Shown piece after piece: positions 8,593 through 17,770 of a DNA stretch of 64,000 bases. Positions within the stretch are counted from its first letter, which is position 1; each line of letters opens with the position of its first letter. Source of the stretch: Microbacterium jejuense (lineage in GTDB: Bacteria > Actinomycetota > Actinomycetes > Actinomycetales > Microbacteriaceae); assembly GCF_019511665.1 (NCBI RefSeq), contig NZ_JAEUAW010000003.1, positions 1-64,000 on the forward strand, written 5' to 3'. The position numbers and the translations under genes were made by a program. The notes under the pieces are model-generated. The model was not told the origin of the DNA, did not search any database, and saw only the letters and a list, made by a program, of their open reading frames with translations.

Positions 8593-10641
8593 ATGGCTGA
8601 CAACCCCCTCCTGTCCCCCAGCACGCTCCCGTACGGGCTCCCCGACTATGCCGCGATCCGGCCCGAGCACTACCTCCCGGCGTTCGAGCAGGCGTTCGCT
8701 GAGCACAAGGCCGAGGTCGCGCGCATCACCGCCGTGCGATCGATGCCGACCTTCGAGAACACCCTGGTCCCGCTCGAAGAGAGCGGTCGCCTGCTGGGCG
8801 ACGTCGCCCGCACCTTCTACACGGTGTCGTCGGCCGATGCGACAGACGAGATCCAAGCCATCGAAGAGCAGCTCGCCCCGCTCATGTCGGCCCATCAGGA
8901 CTCGATCCAGCTCGACTCGGCGCTCTTCTGGCGCATCAAGACGCTCCACGACCAGCTTGACGACCTCGGACTCGAACCCGAGGAGCGCTACCTCGTCGAA
9001 CGGCACTTCACCGAGATGTCGCACGCCGGCGCGGGCCTCGACGACGCCGCCAAAGCGCGGCTGACCGAGCTGAACCAGCGGCTGTCGACCCTGACCACGC
9101 AGTTCGAGAAGAACCTCCTCGCCGACACCAACGACCTCGCGGTGGTCTTCGACGACGCCGCCCAGCTCGACGGCCTCAGCGACGGCGAGCTGTCAGCGGC
9201 GGCGCAGGCGGCCGCCGATCGGGGCCTCGACGGCAAGTGGGTCGTCACGCTGACGCTCTTCACGGGCCACCCGTACCTGTCGAGCCTCACCGACCGGAGC
9301 TCACGCGAGCGCCTCCTGGCGGCATCCCGATCGCGCGGCTCGCGCGGCAACGACCACGACAACCGCGCCACCCTGCTCGAGATCGTGCGCCTGCGGGCGG
9401 AGCGCGCCGCGCTGCTCGGCTACGACTCGCACGCCGCCTACGTCACCTCGGACGAGACGGCCGGATCCCCCGCCGCCGTGCACAGCCTGCTGCGCGAGCT
9501 CGCCGTGCCCGCCGCCCGCAACGCCCGCCGCGAGCAGGCCAAGCTGCAGGCGATCGTCGATGCCGAGCCGTCGCCCTTCGCCGTCGCAGCGCACGACTGG
9601 GCGTTCTACACCGAGAAGGTGCGCGCCGCCGAGTACGACCTCGACCGCGCGGCGCTGCGTCCGTGGTTCGAGGCCGAGCGCGTGCTCAGGGACGGTGTGT
9701 TCCGCGCCGCCACGGACCTCTACGGCATCACGTTCACCGAGCGCGACGACCTGCAGGGCTACCACCCCGACACGCGCGTGTTCGAGGTGCACAACGCCGA
9801 CGGCTCGGCGCTCGGCCTGTATGTGCTCGACCTGTACACGCGCGACACCAAGCGCGGCGGCGCGTGGATGAACTCGATCGTGCTGCAGTCGCGGCTGCGC
9901 GGCACGGCGCCCATCGTCGTCAACAACCTCAACGTGCCGAAGCCTGCGGCCGGTCAGCCGACCCTGCTGAGCCTCGACGAGGTGACGACGCTGTTCCACG
10001 AGTTCGGGCACGCCCTGCACGGCCTGTTCGCCACCGTCACCTACCCGCACTTCGCGGGGACGAACGTGTTCCGGGACTTCGTGGAGTTCCCCAGCCAGGT
10101 GAACGAGATGTGGATCTACTGGCCCGAGATCCTCGCGTCGTACGCGCGCCACATCGACACCGACGAGCCGCTGCCGGCCGAGGTCGTCGACAAGCTGCAC
10201 GCGTCCGAAGCCTTCAACCAGGGCTTCGCGACGAGCGAGTACCTCGCCGCGGCGTGGCTGGATCAGGCGTGGCACTCCCTCACCGCGGAGGAGTCCGCGG
10301 CCGACATCGACGTCGCGGAGTTCGAAGCCGCCGCCCTCGCCGACATCGGCCTCGACAACCCCGCCGTGCCCACGCGCTACTCGTCGACGTACTTCGCCCA
10401 CGTGTTCTCGGGCGGCTACAGCGCGGGGTACTACTCATACATCTGGAGCGAGGTGCTCGACGCCGACACCGTCGAATGGTTCCGCGAGAACGGCGGCCTG
10501 CGGCGAGAGAACGGCGATCGCTTCCGCGACCGTCTGCTCGGCGTCGGCGGCTCGAAGGACCCGCTCGAGGCGTATCGCGACTTCCGCGGGCGGGATGCCG
10601 TCATCCAGCCGCTCTTGGAACGCCGCGGCCTCACGGGCTGA
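8593..10641 (+). CDS. dcp: M3-family peptidyl-dipeptidase (Dcp)
   Basis: A 682-residue zinc oligopeptidase of the thimet/M3A family that trims dipeptides from the C-terminus of short peptides in the cytoplasm. The active site is H469-EFGH473 (TTLFHEFGHALHG), with the third ligand region in the NVFRDFVEFPSQVNEMW helix. Length matches bacterial Dcp; a GHPYLSSLTDRSSR-type segment near residue 225 and a C-terminal YYSYIWSEVLDADTVEWF block are typical. There is no signal peptide. The ATG at 8593 is favoured because TAGGCT lies 7 nt upstream. It diverges from the ArsR-type regulator, so the TGCAAAG sites could influence it too. OpdA-like oligopeptidase A activity is the alternative. Confidence 0.93.
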   Translation: MADNPLLSPSTLPYGLPDYAAIRPEHYLPAFEQAFAEHKAEVARITAVRSMPTFENTLVPLEESGRLLGDVARTFYTVSSADATDEIQAIEEQLAPLMSAHQDSIQLDSALFWRIKTLHDQLDDLGLEPEERYLVERHFTEMSHAGAGLDDAAKARLTELNQRLSTLTTQFEKNLLADTNDLAVVFDDAAQLDGLSDGELSAAAQAAADRGLDGKWVVTLTLFTGHPYLSSLTDRSSRERLLAASRSRGSRGNDHDNRATLLEIVRLRAERAALLGYDSHAAYVTSDETAGSPAAVHSLLRELAVPAARNARREQAKLQAIVDAEPSPFAVAAHDWAFYTEKVRAAEYDLDRAALRPWFEAERVLRDGVFRAATDLYGITFTERDDLQGYHPDTRVFEVHNADGSALGLYVLDLYTRDTKRGGAWMNSIVLQSRLRGTAPIVVNNLNVPKPAAGQPTLLSLDEVTTLFHEFGHALHGLFATVTYPHFAGTNVFRDFVEFPSQVNEMWIYWPEILASYARHIDTDEPLPAEVVDKLHASEAFNQGFATSEYLAAAWLDQAWHSLTAEESAADIDVAEFEAAALADIGLDNPAVPTRYSSTYFAHVFSGGYSAGYYSYIWSEVLDADTVEWFRENGGLRRENGDRFRDRLLGVGGSKDPLEAYRDFRGRDAVIQPLLERRGLTG

Positions 10642-10646
10642 TCCGA

Positions 10647-10680
10647 CGGTGGGTGGGGCGCCGCGGCGCCCCACCCACCG
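10647..10680. terminator. bidirectional terminator, dcp / epoxide hydrolase
   Basis: Perfect inverted repeat with 16-bp arms and a 2-nt centre, built around GGTGGGTGGGGCGCC. It fills the 40-bp gap between convergent stop codons and can serve both strands. Confidence 0.9.
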
Positions 10681-10681
10681 G

Positions 10682-11800
10682 TCACAGGAGGCCGATCTCG
10701 TGGGCGAACGCGCGCACGCGCTCTGCCATCGCGGCCGGGACCTCCGCCACGGCGAAGTGCCCACCCTCGTCGAGCCGCTCGAACGTGCGGAGATCGCGGT
10801 AGAACCGCCGCGCGAGCGACTCGGGATAATCCCCCTCGTGCCGTTGGACATGAACGGATGCCGGCACTTCGACCTGCGGCATCTCATCGGGCTGATCGGC
10901 GCCCTCGTAGTACGGCCGGAACGACGTGCCGATGCTCTGCGTCGTCCAGTAGATCATCGCCTCGGTGAGGATCCGCTCGCGCGAGATGCGCGCTTCGACG
11001 GCCCGCGGGTCGCCGGCAGGGGTGTCGCTCCACTCGACCAGCTTCTCGGCGAGCCATGCCACCAGGCCTGCCGGAGAGTCGTTCAACCCGACGGCGAGCG
11101 TGTCGGGCCGCGTCGCCTGCACGTGGCCGTACGCGCCGTTCTCGCCGCCCCACCGGTCGAGCCGCTCGAAGAAGGCGACCTCGTCGGGCGCCGTGAGCAG
11201 TTCGCGCTCTGCACGGGAGGGGAAGTGCGAGTGGGTCGCGACGATCCCCGCCACGGACTCGGGATAGGCGCCGGCGAGAAGGTCGTTGACATTGGCCGAC
11301 ACGTCTTCGCCGTACGTGATGAAGCGCCGATAGCCCAGCACGTCGGTCATGAGCGCGTGCATCGTGGCCGCGAGCCGCTTCTCGGTGATCGGCCCGCCGG
11401 TGTAGGCCGTCGAATAGGCGAAGCCCGGAAAGCTGGGCACCACCACGTCGAAGTCGGGAAGAAGGTCCGCGAACTCCAGCTGCAGGGCGAACGTGTGCGG
11501 CCACCCGTGCATCACGAGCAGCGCCGGCGCGTGGGGGCGCCCGGAGCGCAGATGCACGAAGTGCACAGTGGTGTCGTCGATGTCGACGAGGAACTGCGGG
11601 TGCGCGTTGAGCCACCCTTCTCGCGCCCGCCAGTCCCATTCCCGCCACGAGGTGACGAGCTGCTCGAGGTAGCCGGCCGTCATGCCGGACGCCGGACGGC
11701 GCGGCGAGTCGGGAAGGGGACGGAAGCGCCCCAGCCGGTCGCGCAGGTCGGCGAGCTCGGCATCGGGAACGGAGATCGTGAACGGCTGGGGGCTGGTCAT
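10682..11800 (-). CDS. EHN-type epoxide hydrolase (alpha/beta fold)
   Basis: A 372-residue alpha/beta hydrolase with the N-terminal EHN lid domain (PFTISVPDAELADLRDRLGR at the start). The oxyanion motif is H98-GWP101, the likely nucleophile is D166 in YGEDVSANV, and the C-terminal catalytic His lies in GGHFAVAEVP. The nucleophile elbow reads GEDVS where most epoxide hydrolases have GGDWG, so substrate or activity may differ. Lid tyrosines (YYEGADQP region) are present. It is a monocistronic gene with a leaderless-type promoter. Confidence 0.88.
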   Translation of the reverse strand: MTSPQPFTISVPDAELADLRDRLGRFRPLPDSPRRPASGMTAGYLEQLVTSWREWDWRAREGWLNAHPQFLVDIDDTTVHFVHLRSGRPHAPALLVMHGWPHTFALQLEFADLLPDFDVVVPSFPGFAYSTAYTGGPITEKRLAATMHALMTDVLGYRRFITYGEDVSANVNDLLAGAYPESVAGIVATHSHFPSRAERELLTAPDEVAFFERLDRWGGENGAYGHVQATRPDTLAVGLNDSPAGLVAWLAEKLVEWSDTPAGDPRAVEARISRERILTEAMIYWTTQSIGTSFRPYYEGADQPDEMPQVEVPASVHVQRHEGDYPESLARRFYRDLRTFERLDEGGHFAVAEVPAAMAERVRAFAHEIGLL

Positions 11801-11806
11801 CTGCCG

Positions 11807-11812
11807 AGGCTA
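11807..11812 (-). promoter_or_regulatory. -10 element, leaderless epoxide hydrolase transcript
   Basis: TAGCCT on the minus strand, 6 nt before the ATG at 11800. Confidence 0.55.
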
Positions 11813-11834
11813 CGGACCGCCTCCGACATCGGCG

Positions 11835-12824
11835 CTACCGCTGTGCGCTGCGCGCGGCGGCCATGAGCGACTTCACCCGGGCGAACGTCGGCACCTCGAT
11901 GTTGGCGAGCCCGGTCGTCGTCGTCCGCGTCAGCGGGTGGTGCCTGCTCGACGCCGTCACGCCGTGGTCGCCGCCCGACAGCAGCAGCTCGTCGCCGTCG
12001 AGCCAGATGCCACGGCCGTAGCCGAGGCCGTCGCCGGTGTCGGAGGTGACGCGCTCCGTCGCCAGAGCCACCAGCTCGGCCGGCACGATGCGTCCGTCCA
12101 TGAGGGCGAGCCAGAAGCGGTGCAGGTCGGCGACGGTGGAATGCGCGCCACCGTCACCGGAGCCCAGGACCGGCAGCTCGAAGACGTTCGTCCGCCCGTC
12201 GGCTTTGTACCCCGTCGCCGTCGACGGAGGAAGGATGTCGGACCGCGGGAAGGAGGATGCTGTCATGCCGGCGGGACCGAAGACCCGCTGCGCCACCAGT
12301 TCGGCGAAGGGCGAACCCGACACGCGTTCGGCGATCAACGCCAGCACGACGTAGCCGCCGTTGCAGTACGAGAACCGTTCGCCGGCCGGGAACTTGGTCG
12401 GGAAGCCGTCGAGCACAGCCAGGTACGCCGGCGTGGAGTCGAGCCGTTGCACGGGCGCCGTCATCGGCGCGAACGCATCGATCTCTTCGTCCAGGTAGTC
12501 GCCGATGCCCGACGTGTGGGTGAGGAGGTGGTCGACGGTGACGTCGTCGGCGATCAGCGGCAGGTCCTCGCCGAGGATCAGCCGTGCGGGTGTCTGCAGC
12601 GACAGCTCGCCGTCGCCGACGAGCGCGAGCACCGTGAGCGCGGTGAAGGTCTTCGCGCCGCTCGCGAGCCCGAACCGCGTGTCGACCGTGTTCGGCACGC
12701 TCCACGTGCGGTCGGCGAGTCCGACTGCCCATTCGCCGAGGATCTCGTCGCCGCGGCGAACACTCATGACGCCGGTGAAGCCGTCCAGGTCGGGGTCGAG
12801 CCCGGTCGCAGCCGCGCCTGCCAT
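11835..12824 (-). CDS. class C beta-lactamase-like serine hydrolase
   Basis: A 329-residue protein of the serine beta-lactamase/DD-peptidase/esterase fold (Pfam beta-lactamase). The catalytic S55-x-x-K58 is in LASGAKTF, the YxN motif is SYCNGGY, and HTSGIGDY follows the usual LLTHTSG signature. No signal peptide is visible, so it is more likely a cytoplasmic esterase or peptidase than an antibiotic-resistance enzyme. It starts 19 bases after clpX on the same strand and may be read through from it. The start codon has no strong ribosome site. Confidence 0.88.
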   Translation of the reverse strand: MAGAAATGLDPDLDGFTGVMSVRRGDEILGEWAVGLADRTWSVPNTVDTRFGLASGAKTFTALTVLALVGDGELSLQTPARLILGEDLPLIADDVTVDHLLTHTSGIGDYLDEEIDAFAPMTAPVQRLDSTPAYLAVLDGFPTKFPAGERFSYCNGGYVVLALIAERVSGSPFAELVAQRVFGPAGMTASSFPRSDILPPSTATGYKADGRTNVFELPVLGSGDGGAHSTVADLHRFWLALMDGRIVPAELVALATERVTSDTGDGLGYGRGIWLDGDELLLSGGDHGVTASSRHHPLTRTTTTGLANIEVPTFARVKSLMAAARSAQR

Positions 12825-12843
12825 CGCCGGCGACCGGCGTCCG

Positions 12844-14112
12844 TCAGGCGCTCTTGCGCTTCTCGCGCAGCACGAGCGTGGGAGGGGCGCCCTCTTCGAC
12901 CGCGGCGCGCGTGACGATCACCTTGTCGACGTCGTCTGTCGAGGGGATCTCGAACATGATGGGCCCGAGCACGTCCTCGAGGATCGCACGCAGACCGCGA
13001 GCGCCCGTCTTGCGCGCGACGGCGAGGTCGGCGATCGCCTCGAGCGCTTCGCGGTCGAACTCCAGCGTGACGCCGTCGAGCTCGAACATGCGGTGGTACT
13101 GCTTGACCAGCGCGTTCTTCGGCTCGGTGAGGATCTCCATGAGCGCCTCGCGATCGAGCGGCGACACCGAGGCCACGACGGGCAGTCGGCCGATGAACTC
13201 GGGGATGAGCCCGAACTTGTGAAGGTCCTCGGGCTGGACGTCGCCGAAGAGGTTGAGATCCTCGTCCTTGCGGTGCAGCGAGGCGCCGAAGCCGACGCCG
13301 TGCTTGCCGACGCGGGCCGAGATGATGTCTTCGAGCCCCGCGAACGCACCGGCGACGATGAACAGCACGTTCGTCGTGTCGATCTGGATGAACTCCTGGT
13401 GCGGGTGCTTGCGGCCGCCCTGCGGAGGAACCGAGGCGACCGTGCCCTCGAGGATCTTGAGGAGCGCCTGCTGCACGCCCTCGCCCGACACGTCCCTCGT
13501 GATGGAGGGGTTCTCGGCCTTGCGCGCGATCTTGTCGACCTCGTCGATGTAGATGATCCCGGTCTCGGCGCGCTTGGTGTCGAAGTCCGCGGCCTGCAGC
13601 AGCTTCAGCAGGATGTTCTCGACGTCCTCCCCCACGTAACCCGCCTCGGTCAGCGCCGTGGCGTCGGCGACGGCGAACGGCACGTTCAGCCGCTTGGCAA
13701 GGGTCTGCGCGAGATACGTCTTGCCGCAGCCGGTCGGGCCGAGCAGCAGGATGTTGCTCTTGGCGATCTCGATCTCTTCGGCGCGCTGCTCGGCCGACTG
13801 GATCGTGCCGTGGGCGCGCACGCGCTTGTAGTGGTTGTAGACGGCGACCGACAGCGCGCGCTTGGCGTCCTGCTGGCCGACCACGTACTCGTCGAGGAAG
13901 GCGAAGATCTCACGCGGCTTGGGAAGGTCGAAGTCCGCGACGACGCCCGAGGAGGACTCCGCCATGCGCTCTTCGATGATCTCGTTGCACAGCTCGACGC
14001 ACTCGTCGCAGATGTACACGCCGGGGCCGGCGATGAGCTGCTGCACCTGCTTCTGGCTCTTGCCGCAGAAGGAGCACTTGAACAGGTCGGCGCTTTCACC
14101 GATGCGTGCCAT
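12844..14112 (-). CDS. clpX: ClpX, ATPase subunit of ClpXP protease
   Basis: AAA+ unfoldase that recognises tagged proteins and feeds them to ClpP. The 422 residues include the N-terminal zinc-binding domain (C13, C16, C35, C38), Walker A GPTGCGKT at 115-122, Walker [11 protein letters not shown], the pore loop GYVGEDVE and RKH-like loop GRKHPHQEF, and sensor 2 [10 protein letters not shown]. The ribosome site is GAGGAG. It has its own promoter, separated from clpP2 by a strong terminator, so stoichiometry with ClpP can be set independently. Confidence 0.98.
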   Translation of the reverse strand: MARIGESADLFKCSFCGKSQKQVQQLIAGPGVYICDECVELCNEIIEERMAESSSGVVADFDLPKPREIFAFLDEYVVGQQDAKRALSVAVYNHYKRVRAHGTIQSAEQRAEEIEIAKSNILLLGPTGCGKTYLAQTLAKRLNVPFAVADATALTEAGYVGEDVENILLKLLQAADFDTKRAETGIIYIDEVDKIARKAENPSITRDVSGEGVQQALLKILEGTVASVPPQGGRKHPHQEFIQIDTTNVLFIVAGAFAGLEDIISARVGKHGVGFGASLHRKDEDLNLFGDVQPEDLHKFGLIPEFIGRLPVVASVSPLDREALMEILTEPKNALVKQYHRMFELDGVTLEFDREALEAIADLAVARKTGARGLRAILEDVLGPIMFEIPSTDDVDKVIVTRAAVEEGAPPTLVLREKRKSA

Positions 14113-14133
14113 GAGGCTCCTCCTCGTCGCGTC

Positions 14134-14166
14134 GGGGGGAAGCCCCCCAGCTGTCCTCCGAGCCTA
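14134..14166 (-). promoter_or_regulatory. clpX promoter -10 and leader hairpin
   Basis: TAGGCT (minus strand, 14161-14166) gives a leader of about 40 nt. That leader contains a GGGGGG/CCCCCC hairpin with a 3-nt loop (14134-14148) before the ribosome site. Confidence 0.55.
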
Positions 14167-14254
14167 ATAGCTGACGCCGACATGCGGCGGCATTGCGACG
14201 CAGGTTGTGGACGACCGGCGGTTCGCGCTCAGCGGAACCGCCCTGCGCACGAAA

Positions 14255-14291
14255 ACGCCCCGCCGCCCGGACAATCCGGGCGGCGGGGCGT
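14255..14291 (-). terminator. intrinsic terminator of the clpP1-clpP2 operon
   Basis: Perfect 17-bp stem with a 3-nt loop, followed on the minus strand by TTTT. This is the best canonical rho-independent terminator in the window, 14 bases after the clpP2 stop. Confidence 0.95.
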
Positions 14292-14304
14292 GACGGCATC
14301 CGCT

Positions 14305-14982
14305 CTACTTGGTCAGCGCCTGCTGACCGCGCTTGCGGGTCGTGAGCACCTGGTCGACGAGACCGTACGCGACCGACTCCTCGGCCGAGAGGATCTTGTC
14401 GCGGTCGATGTCCTTGTTGACCTCTGCGACCGTCTTGTTCGAGTGCTTCGACAGCGTCTCTTCGAGCCACGTGCGCATGCGGAGGATCTCCTGCGCCTGG
14501 ATCTCGATGTCGGACGCCTGCCCGTGACCGGCCTCGCCCATCGCGGGCTGGTGGATCAGGATGCGGGCGTTCGGCAGCGCGAGACGCTTGCCCGGCGCGC
14601 CGGCCGCGAGCAGCACGGCGGCCGCCGAGGCCGCCTGGCCGAGCACGACCGTCTGGATCTGCGGCGACACGTACTGCATGGTGTCGTAGATCGCCGTCAT
14701 CGCCGTGAACGAGCCGCCGGGCGAGTTGATGTACATGATGATGTCGCGGTCGGGATCCTGGGACTCGAGCACGAGCAGCTGCGCCATGACATCGTCCGCC
14801 GAGGCGTCGTCGACCTGGACGCCCAGGAAGATGACGCGGTCCTCGAACAGCTTGTTGTACGGGTCCTGGCGCTTGTAGCCGTAGGCGGTGCGCTCCTCGA
14901 ACTGCGGCAGGATGTAGCGGCTGCCGGGCATCTGGAGTCCCTGGGGTGCCATCGGGGCACCGCCGAAGGTGGGGGTCTGCAT
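14305..14982 (-). CDS. clpP2: ClpP2, ATP-dependent Clp protease proteolytic subunit
   Basis: Serine protease subunit of 225 residues with a roughly 25-residue N-terminal extension before the core. The catalytic Ser is S119 (GQAASA), His is H144 (ILIHQP), and Asp lies in the EVNKDIDRDKILSA segment. In mycobacteria and streptomycetes the ClpP1 and ClpP2 products form mixed tetradecamers; the adjacent clpP1 supports the same here. The ATG lies 32 nt after the clpP1 stop, so the pair is one operon. Confidence 0.97.
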   Translation of the reverse strand: MQTPTFGGAPMAPQGLQMPGSRYILPQFEERTAYGYKRQDPYNKLFEDRVIFLGVQVDDASADDVMAQLLVLESQDPDRDIIMYINSPGGSFTAMTAIYDTMQYVSPQIQTVVLGQAASAAAVLLAAGAPGKRLALPNARILIHQPAMGEAGHGQASDIEIQAQEILRMRTWLEETLSKHSNKTVAEVNKDIDRDKILSAEESVAYGLVDQVLTTRKRGQQALTK

Positions 14983-15014
14983 TCCGGGTTCTCTCTCTTT
15001 CGCCTACGAAGCCG

Positions 15015-15617
15015 TCACTCGGCCGAACGGGCGCCGCCGTCGGTCCCGCCGCCGCCGATCACGTCGACAGCCGACTCGCGGATGTGGTCCACGAAGCCGT
15101 ACTCGAGCGCCTCCTGCGCCGAGAACCAGCGGTCGCGGTCGCCGTCGGCGTTGATTTGCTCGACCGACTTGCCGGTCTGCGCGGCGGTGATCTCGGCGAG
15201 ACGCTTCTTCATGTCGAGGATGAGCTGCGCCTGCGTCTGGATGTCGCTCGCCGTTCCGCCGAAGCCGCCGTGCGGCTGGTGCAGCAGCACGCGGGCGTTG
15301 GGCGTGATGTAGCGCTTGCCCTTCGTGCCCGCGGTCAGCAGCAGCTGGCCCATGGACGCCGCCATGCCGATTCCGACGGTGACGATGTCGTTCGGGACGA
15401 ACTGCATCGTGTCGTAGATCGCCATGCCGGCGGTGATCGAGCCGCCCGGCGAGTTGACGTACAGGTAGATGTCCTTCTCGGAGTCCTCAGCGGCGAGCAG
15501 CAGGATCTTCGCGCAGATCTCGTTGGCGTTCTCGTCGCGCACCTCGGACCCGAGCCAGATGATGCGGTCCCTCAACAGCCTGTCGAAGACGCTCGTCGCG
15601 ACAAGTGGTTCGGCCAT
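15015..15617 (-). CDS. clpP1: ClpP1, ATP-dependent Clp protease proteolytic subunit
   Basis: A 200-residue ClpP paralogue. Catalytic S88 is in GMAASMG and H113 in VLLHQP; the [17 protein letters not shown] segment is the conserved oxyanion region. I use the ATG at 15617 ([10 protein letters not shown]), which has GGAG 6 bases upstream and lies downstream of a TAGATT -10 element; longer starts would cross that promoter. First gene of the clpP1-clpP2 operon. The Gly-rich C-terminus ([10 protein letters not shown]) is a variable tail. Confidence 0.96.
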   Translation of the reverse strand: MAEPLVATSVFDRLLRDRIIWLGSEVRDENANEICAKILLLAAEDSEKDIYLYVNSPGGSITAGMAIYDTMQFVPNDIVTVGIGMAASMGQLLLTAGTKGKRYITPNARVLLHQPHGGFGGTASDIQTQAQLILDMKKRLAEITAAQTGKSVEQINADGDRDRWFSAQEALEYGFVDHIRESAVDVIGGGGTDGGARSAE

Positions 15618-15648
15618 GTGTACTCCTGATTCCGTATCGGTGAGATCG

Positions 15649-15654
15649 AATCTA
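15649..15654 (-). promoter_or_regulatory. -10 element of the clpP operon
   Basis: TAGATT on the minus strand, about 31 nt before the clpP1 ATG. No ClgR-type operator was confidently recognised around it. Confidence 0.5.
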
Positions 15655-15716
15655 CCGGCGCGCCACGAGCGACCCGCCCGTGTTCGCCCTGGGCAGAGCG
15701 CGCCCTGGACGACGAA

Positions 15717-15744
15717 GAGGGTGGATGCCGCGGCATCCACCCTC
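15717..15744. terminator. GGATGCC palindrome after trigger factor
   Basis: Perfect 28-bp palindrome, GAGGGTGGATGCCG joined to its complement without spacer, 42 bases past the tig stop. It has no T-run. It probably ends tig transcription before the clpP promoter. Confidence 0.75.
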
Positions 15745-15786
15745 CCGACGGTTCAGGTCGCTGTCGCAGCGGCCGTCAGCCGTGCG

Positions 15787-17301
15787 TCACTCCGCGTCGG
15801 CGGCCTTCTTGGCCGGAGCCTTCTTGGCGGCCGGCTTCTTGGCGGGAGCCTTCTCCGCAGCGTCGCTCTCGTCGGCCGCGGCCTTCTTGGCGGCGGGCTT
15901 GCGGGCCGGCGCCTTCTTGGCGGGCTTGGCCTCTTCGGCCTCGACGATCGCGTCGGCGTCGGCCGCGGCATCCGCGATCTCCTGCGCCTCTTCGACGACC
16001 TCTTCCTCGGCCTCGGCCTCGTCGTCGACGGCGATGAAGCCGCTCAGGTCGACGGGCTTGCCGTTCGTGTCGACGACGGTGACCTTGCCGAGTGCGACGG
16101 CCAGAGCCTTGTTGCGGGCGACCTCGCCGATGATGGCGGGGAGCTGGTTGCCCTCCTGCAGCGCGTTGACGAAGTCCTGCGGGGCCATGCCGTACTGGGC
16201 GGCCGACTGCACGAGGTACTGCGTGAGCTCGTCCTGCGAGACCTGCACGTTCACCGACTCGGCGATCTTGTCGAGCAGCATCTGCGTCTTGAACTGCTTC
16301 TCGCTCGCCTCGGCGACCTCGGCGCGGTGGACGTCGTCCTCCAGACGGCCCTCGTTCTCGAGGTGGTTGTGCACCTCGTCCTCGATGAGCTGCGGCGGGA
16401 CGGGGATCTCGACCTGCTCCAGGAGGACCTCGATGAGCTTGTCGCGCGCCGCCGAGCCCTGCGTGAAGGCGCCCTGCTGGCCGACGCGCTCCTTGAGGCT
16501 GTCGCGCAGCTCGGCGATCGTGTCGAACTCGCTCGCGATCTGCGCGAAGTCGTCGTCGGCCTCGGGAAGCTCGCGCTCCTTGACGGCCTTGACCGTGACC
16601 GAGACCTCGGCCTCTTCGCCGGCGTGGTCGCCGCCGACGAGCTTGGAGCGGAACGTGGTGTCCTCACCGGCGGTCAGCGAGTCGATGGCCTCGTCGATGC
16701 CCTCGAGCAGCTCGCCCGAGCCGACCTCGTACGACACGCCCTCGGCGCGGTCGATCTCGTTGCCGTCGATCGTGGCGACGAGGTCGAGCTCGACGAAGTC
16801 GCCCGACGCGGCGGGACGGTCGACGGTCACGAGGGTGCCGAAGCGGCCGCGCAGGCGGTCGAGCTCCTCGTCGACGGCGGCGTCGTCCACCTCGACGGCC
16901 TCGACCTCGACGGTCGTGCCCTCGAACGCGGGAAGGTCGAACTCCGGACGCACGTCGACCTCGACCTCGACCTCGAGGTCGCCCGAGAAGTCCTTCTCGT
17001 TCGGCCACTCGGTGACCTCGGCGGCCGGGCGGCCGAGGACGCGCAGCTCGTGCGCCGAGACGGCCTCGCGGTAGAAGTTGTCGAGGCCCTCGCTGACGGC
17101 GTGCTCGAGCACTGCGACGCGGCCGATGCGCTGGTCGATGATGGGCGCGGGCACCTTGCCCTTGCGGAAGCCGGGGATCTGGACGTCCTGAGCGATGTGC
17201 TCGTACGCGTGCTTGATCGACGGCTTGAGCTCGTCGGGGCTGACCGTGATGTGCAGCTTGACCCGAGTCGGGCTGAGCTTCTCGACGGTGCTGTTCACCA
17301 T
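15787..17301 (-). CDS. tig: trigger factor with histone-like C-terminal tail
   Basis: Ribosome-bound chaperone and peptidyl-prolyl isomerase, 504 residues. The ribosome-binding signature is [10 protein letters not shown] at about 42-51, followed by the FKBP-like PPIase domain (about 150-245) and the helical C-terminal arms. Residues from about 426 onward form an added tail: first a Glu/Asp/Ala-rich stretch, then repeats of [12 protein letters not shown] type resembling histone H1 or mycobacterial HupB tails. Typical trigger factors end near residue 430-460. AGGAG lies about 12 bases before the ATG. tRNA-Pro lies directly upstream on the same strand. Confidence 0.97.
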   Translation of the reverse strand: MVNSTVEKLSPTRVKLHITVSPDELKPSIKHAYEHIAQDVQIPGFRKGKVPAPIIDQRIGRVAVLEHAVSEGLDNFYREAVSAHELRVLGRPAAEVTEWPNEKDFSGDLEVEVEVDVRPEFDLPAFEGTTVEVEAVEVDDAAVDEELDRLRGRFGTLVTVDRPAASGDFVELDLVATIDGNEIDRAEGVSYEVGSGELLEGIDEAIDSLTAGEDTTFRSKLVGGDHAGEEAEVSVTVKAVKERELPEADDDFAQIASEFDTIAELRDSLKERVGQQGAFTQGSAARDKLIEVLLEQVEIPVPPQLIEDEVHNHLENEGRLEDDVHRAEVAEASEKQFKTQMLLDKIAESVNVQVSQDELTQYLVQSAAQYGMAPQDFVNALQEGNQLPAIIGEVARNKALAVALGKVTVVDTNGKPVDLSGFIAVDDEAEAEEEVVEEAQEIADAAADADAIVEAEEAKPAKKAPARKPAAKKAAADESDAAEKAPAKKPAAKKAPAKKAADAE

Positions 17302-17325
17302 GCCTGTTACTTCTCCTCTATCGGA

Positions 17326-17341
17326 CCGCGCGAACGCGCGG
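17326..17341. repeat. short hairpin between tRNA-Pro and tig
   Basis: CCGCGCG/CGCGCGG around AA. It could help process or terminate the tRNA-Pro transcript, or sit in the tig leader. Confidence 0.45.
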
Positions 17342-17379
17342 CATGAAGGTCTGGGTTCGCAATTCTGTGGGCCGTGATG

Positions 17380-17453
17380 TCGGGGCGACAGGATTTGAAC
17401 CTGCGGCCTCCCGCTCCCAAAGCGGGCGCTCTACCAAGCTGAGCTACGCCCCG
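17380..17453 (-). tRNA. tRNA-Pro (anticodon TGG)
   Basis: Complete cloverleaf: 7-bp acceptor CGGGGCG/CGCCCCG, D-arm GCTC/GAGC, anticodon stem CCCGC/GCGGG with loop TTTGGGA, T-loop TTCAAAT. Discriminator A. The 3' CCA is not encoded. Confidence 0.96.
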
Positions 17454-17513
17454 GGCGGGTTCGCACGCATGCGTGCGCCCTTCTGCGCTCCGAGAAGCGC
17501 AGTGGCCCCGAGA

Positions 17514-17519
17514 AGTCTA
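17514..17519 (-). promoter_or_regulatory. -10 element of tRNA-Pro
   Basis: TAGACT on the minus strand, about 60 bases before the mature 5' end. Confidence 0.4.
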
Positions 17520-17571
17520 GCCGACCCGCCCGGGCACTGCCTGCGATGCGGGTCTTCGCGGTCATGTGCCA

Positions 17572-17577
17572 TACACT
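17572..17577 (+). promoter_or_regulatory. -10 element of tRNA-Gly
   Basis: TACACT, about 25 bases before the mature 5' end. Confidence 0.45.
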
Positions 17578-17602
17578 GATGGATGCCGCGGCTCGCCGCT
17601 GC

Positions 17603-17676
17603 GGGGATGTAGCTCAATGGTAGAGCCTCAGTCTTCCAAACTGATGGTGCGGGTTCGATTCCCGTCATCCCCTCCA
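17603..17676 (+). tRNA. tRNA-Gly (anticodon TCC)
   Basis: Acceptor GGGGATG/CATCCCC, D-arm GCTC/GAGC, anticodon stem TCAGT/ACTGA with loop CTTCCAA, T-arm GCGGG TTCGATT CCCGT. Discriminator T followed by an encoded CCA. Confidence 0.96.
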
Positions 17677-17770
17677 CGTTCTGATCGACACGCACCTCGC
17701 GGGTCTCCCCAAACGACGCGTTCGCACGGCAGACTGGGCTTCGCACCGTTCGAGCCTGTGGGGAGCCGCG

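Noticed and set aside
11835..12824. Antibiotic-resistance beta-lactamase
   Set aside because: Has SxxK and YxN but no signal peptide; fits the broad esterase/peptidase branch of the fold.
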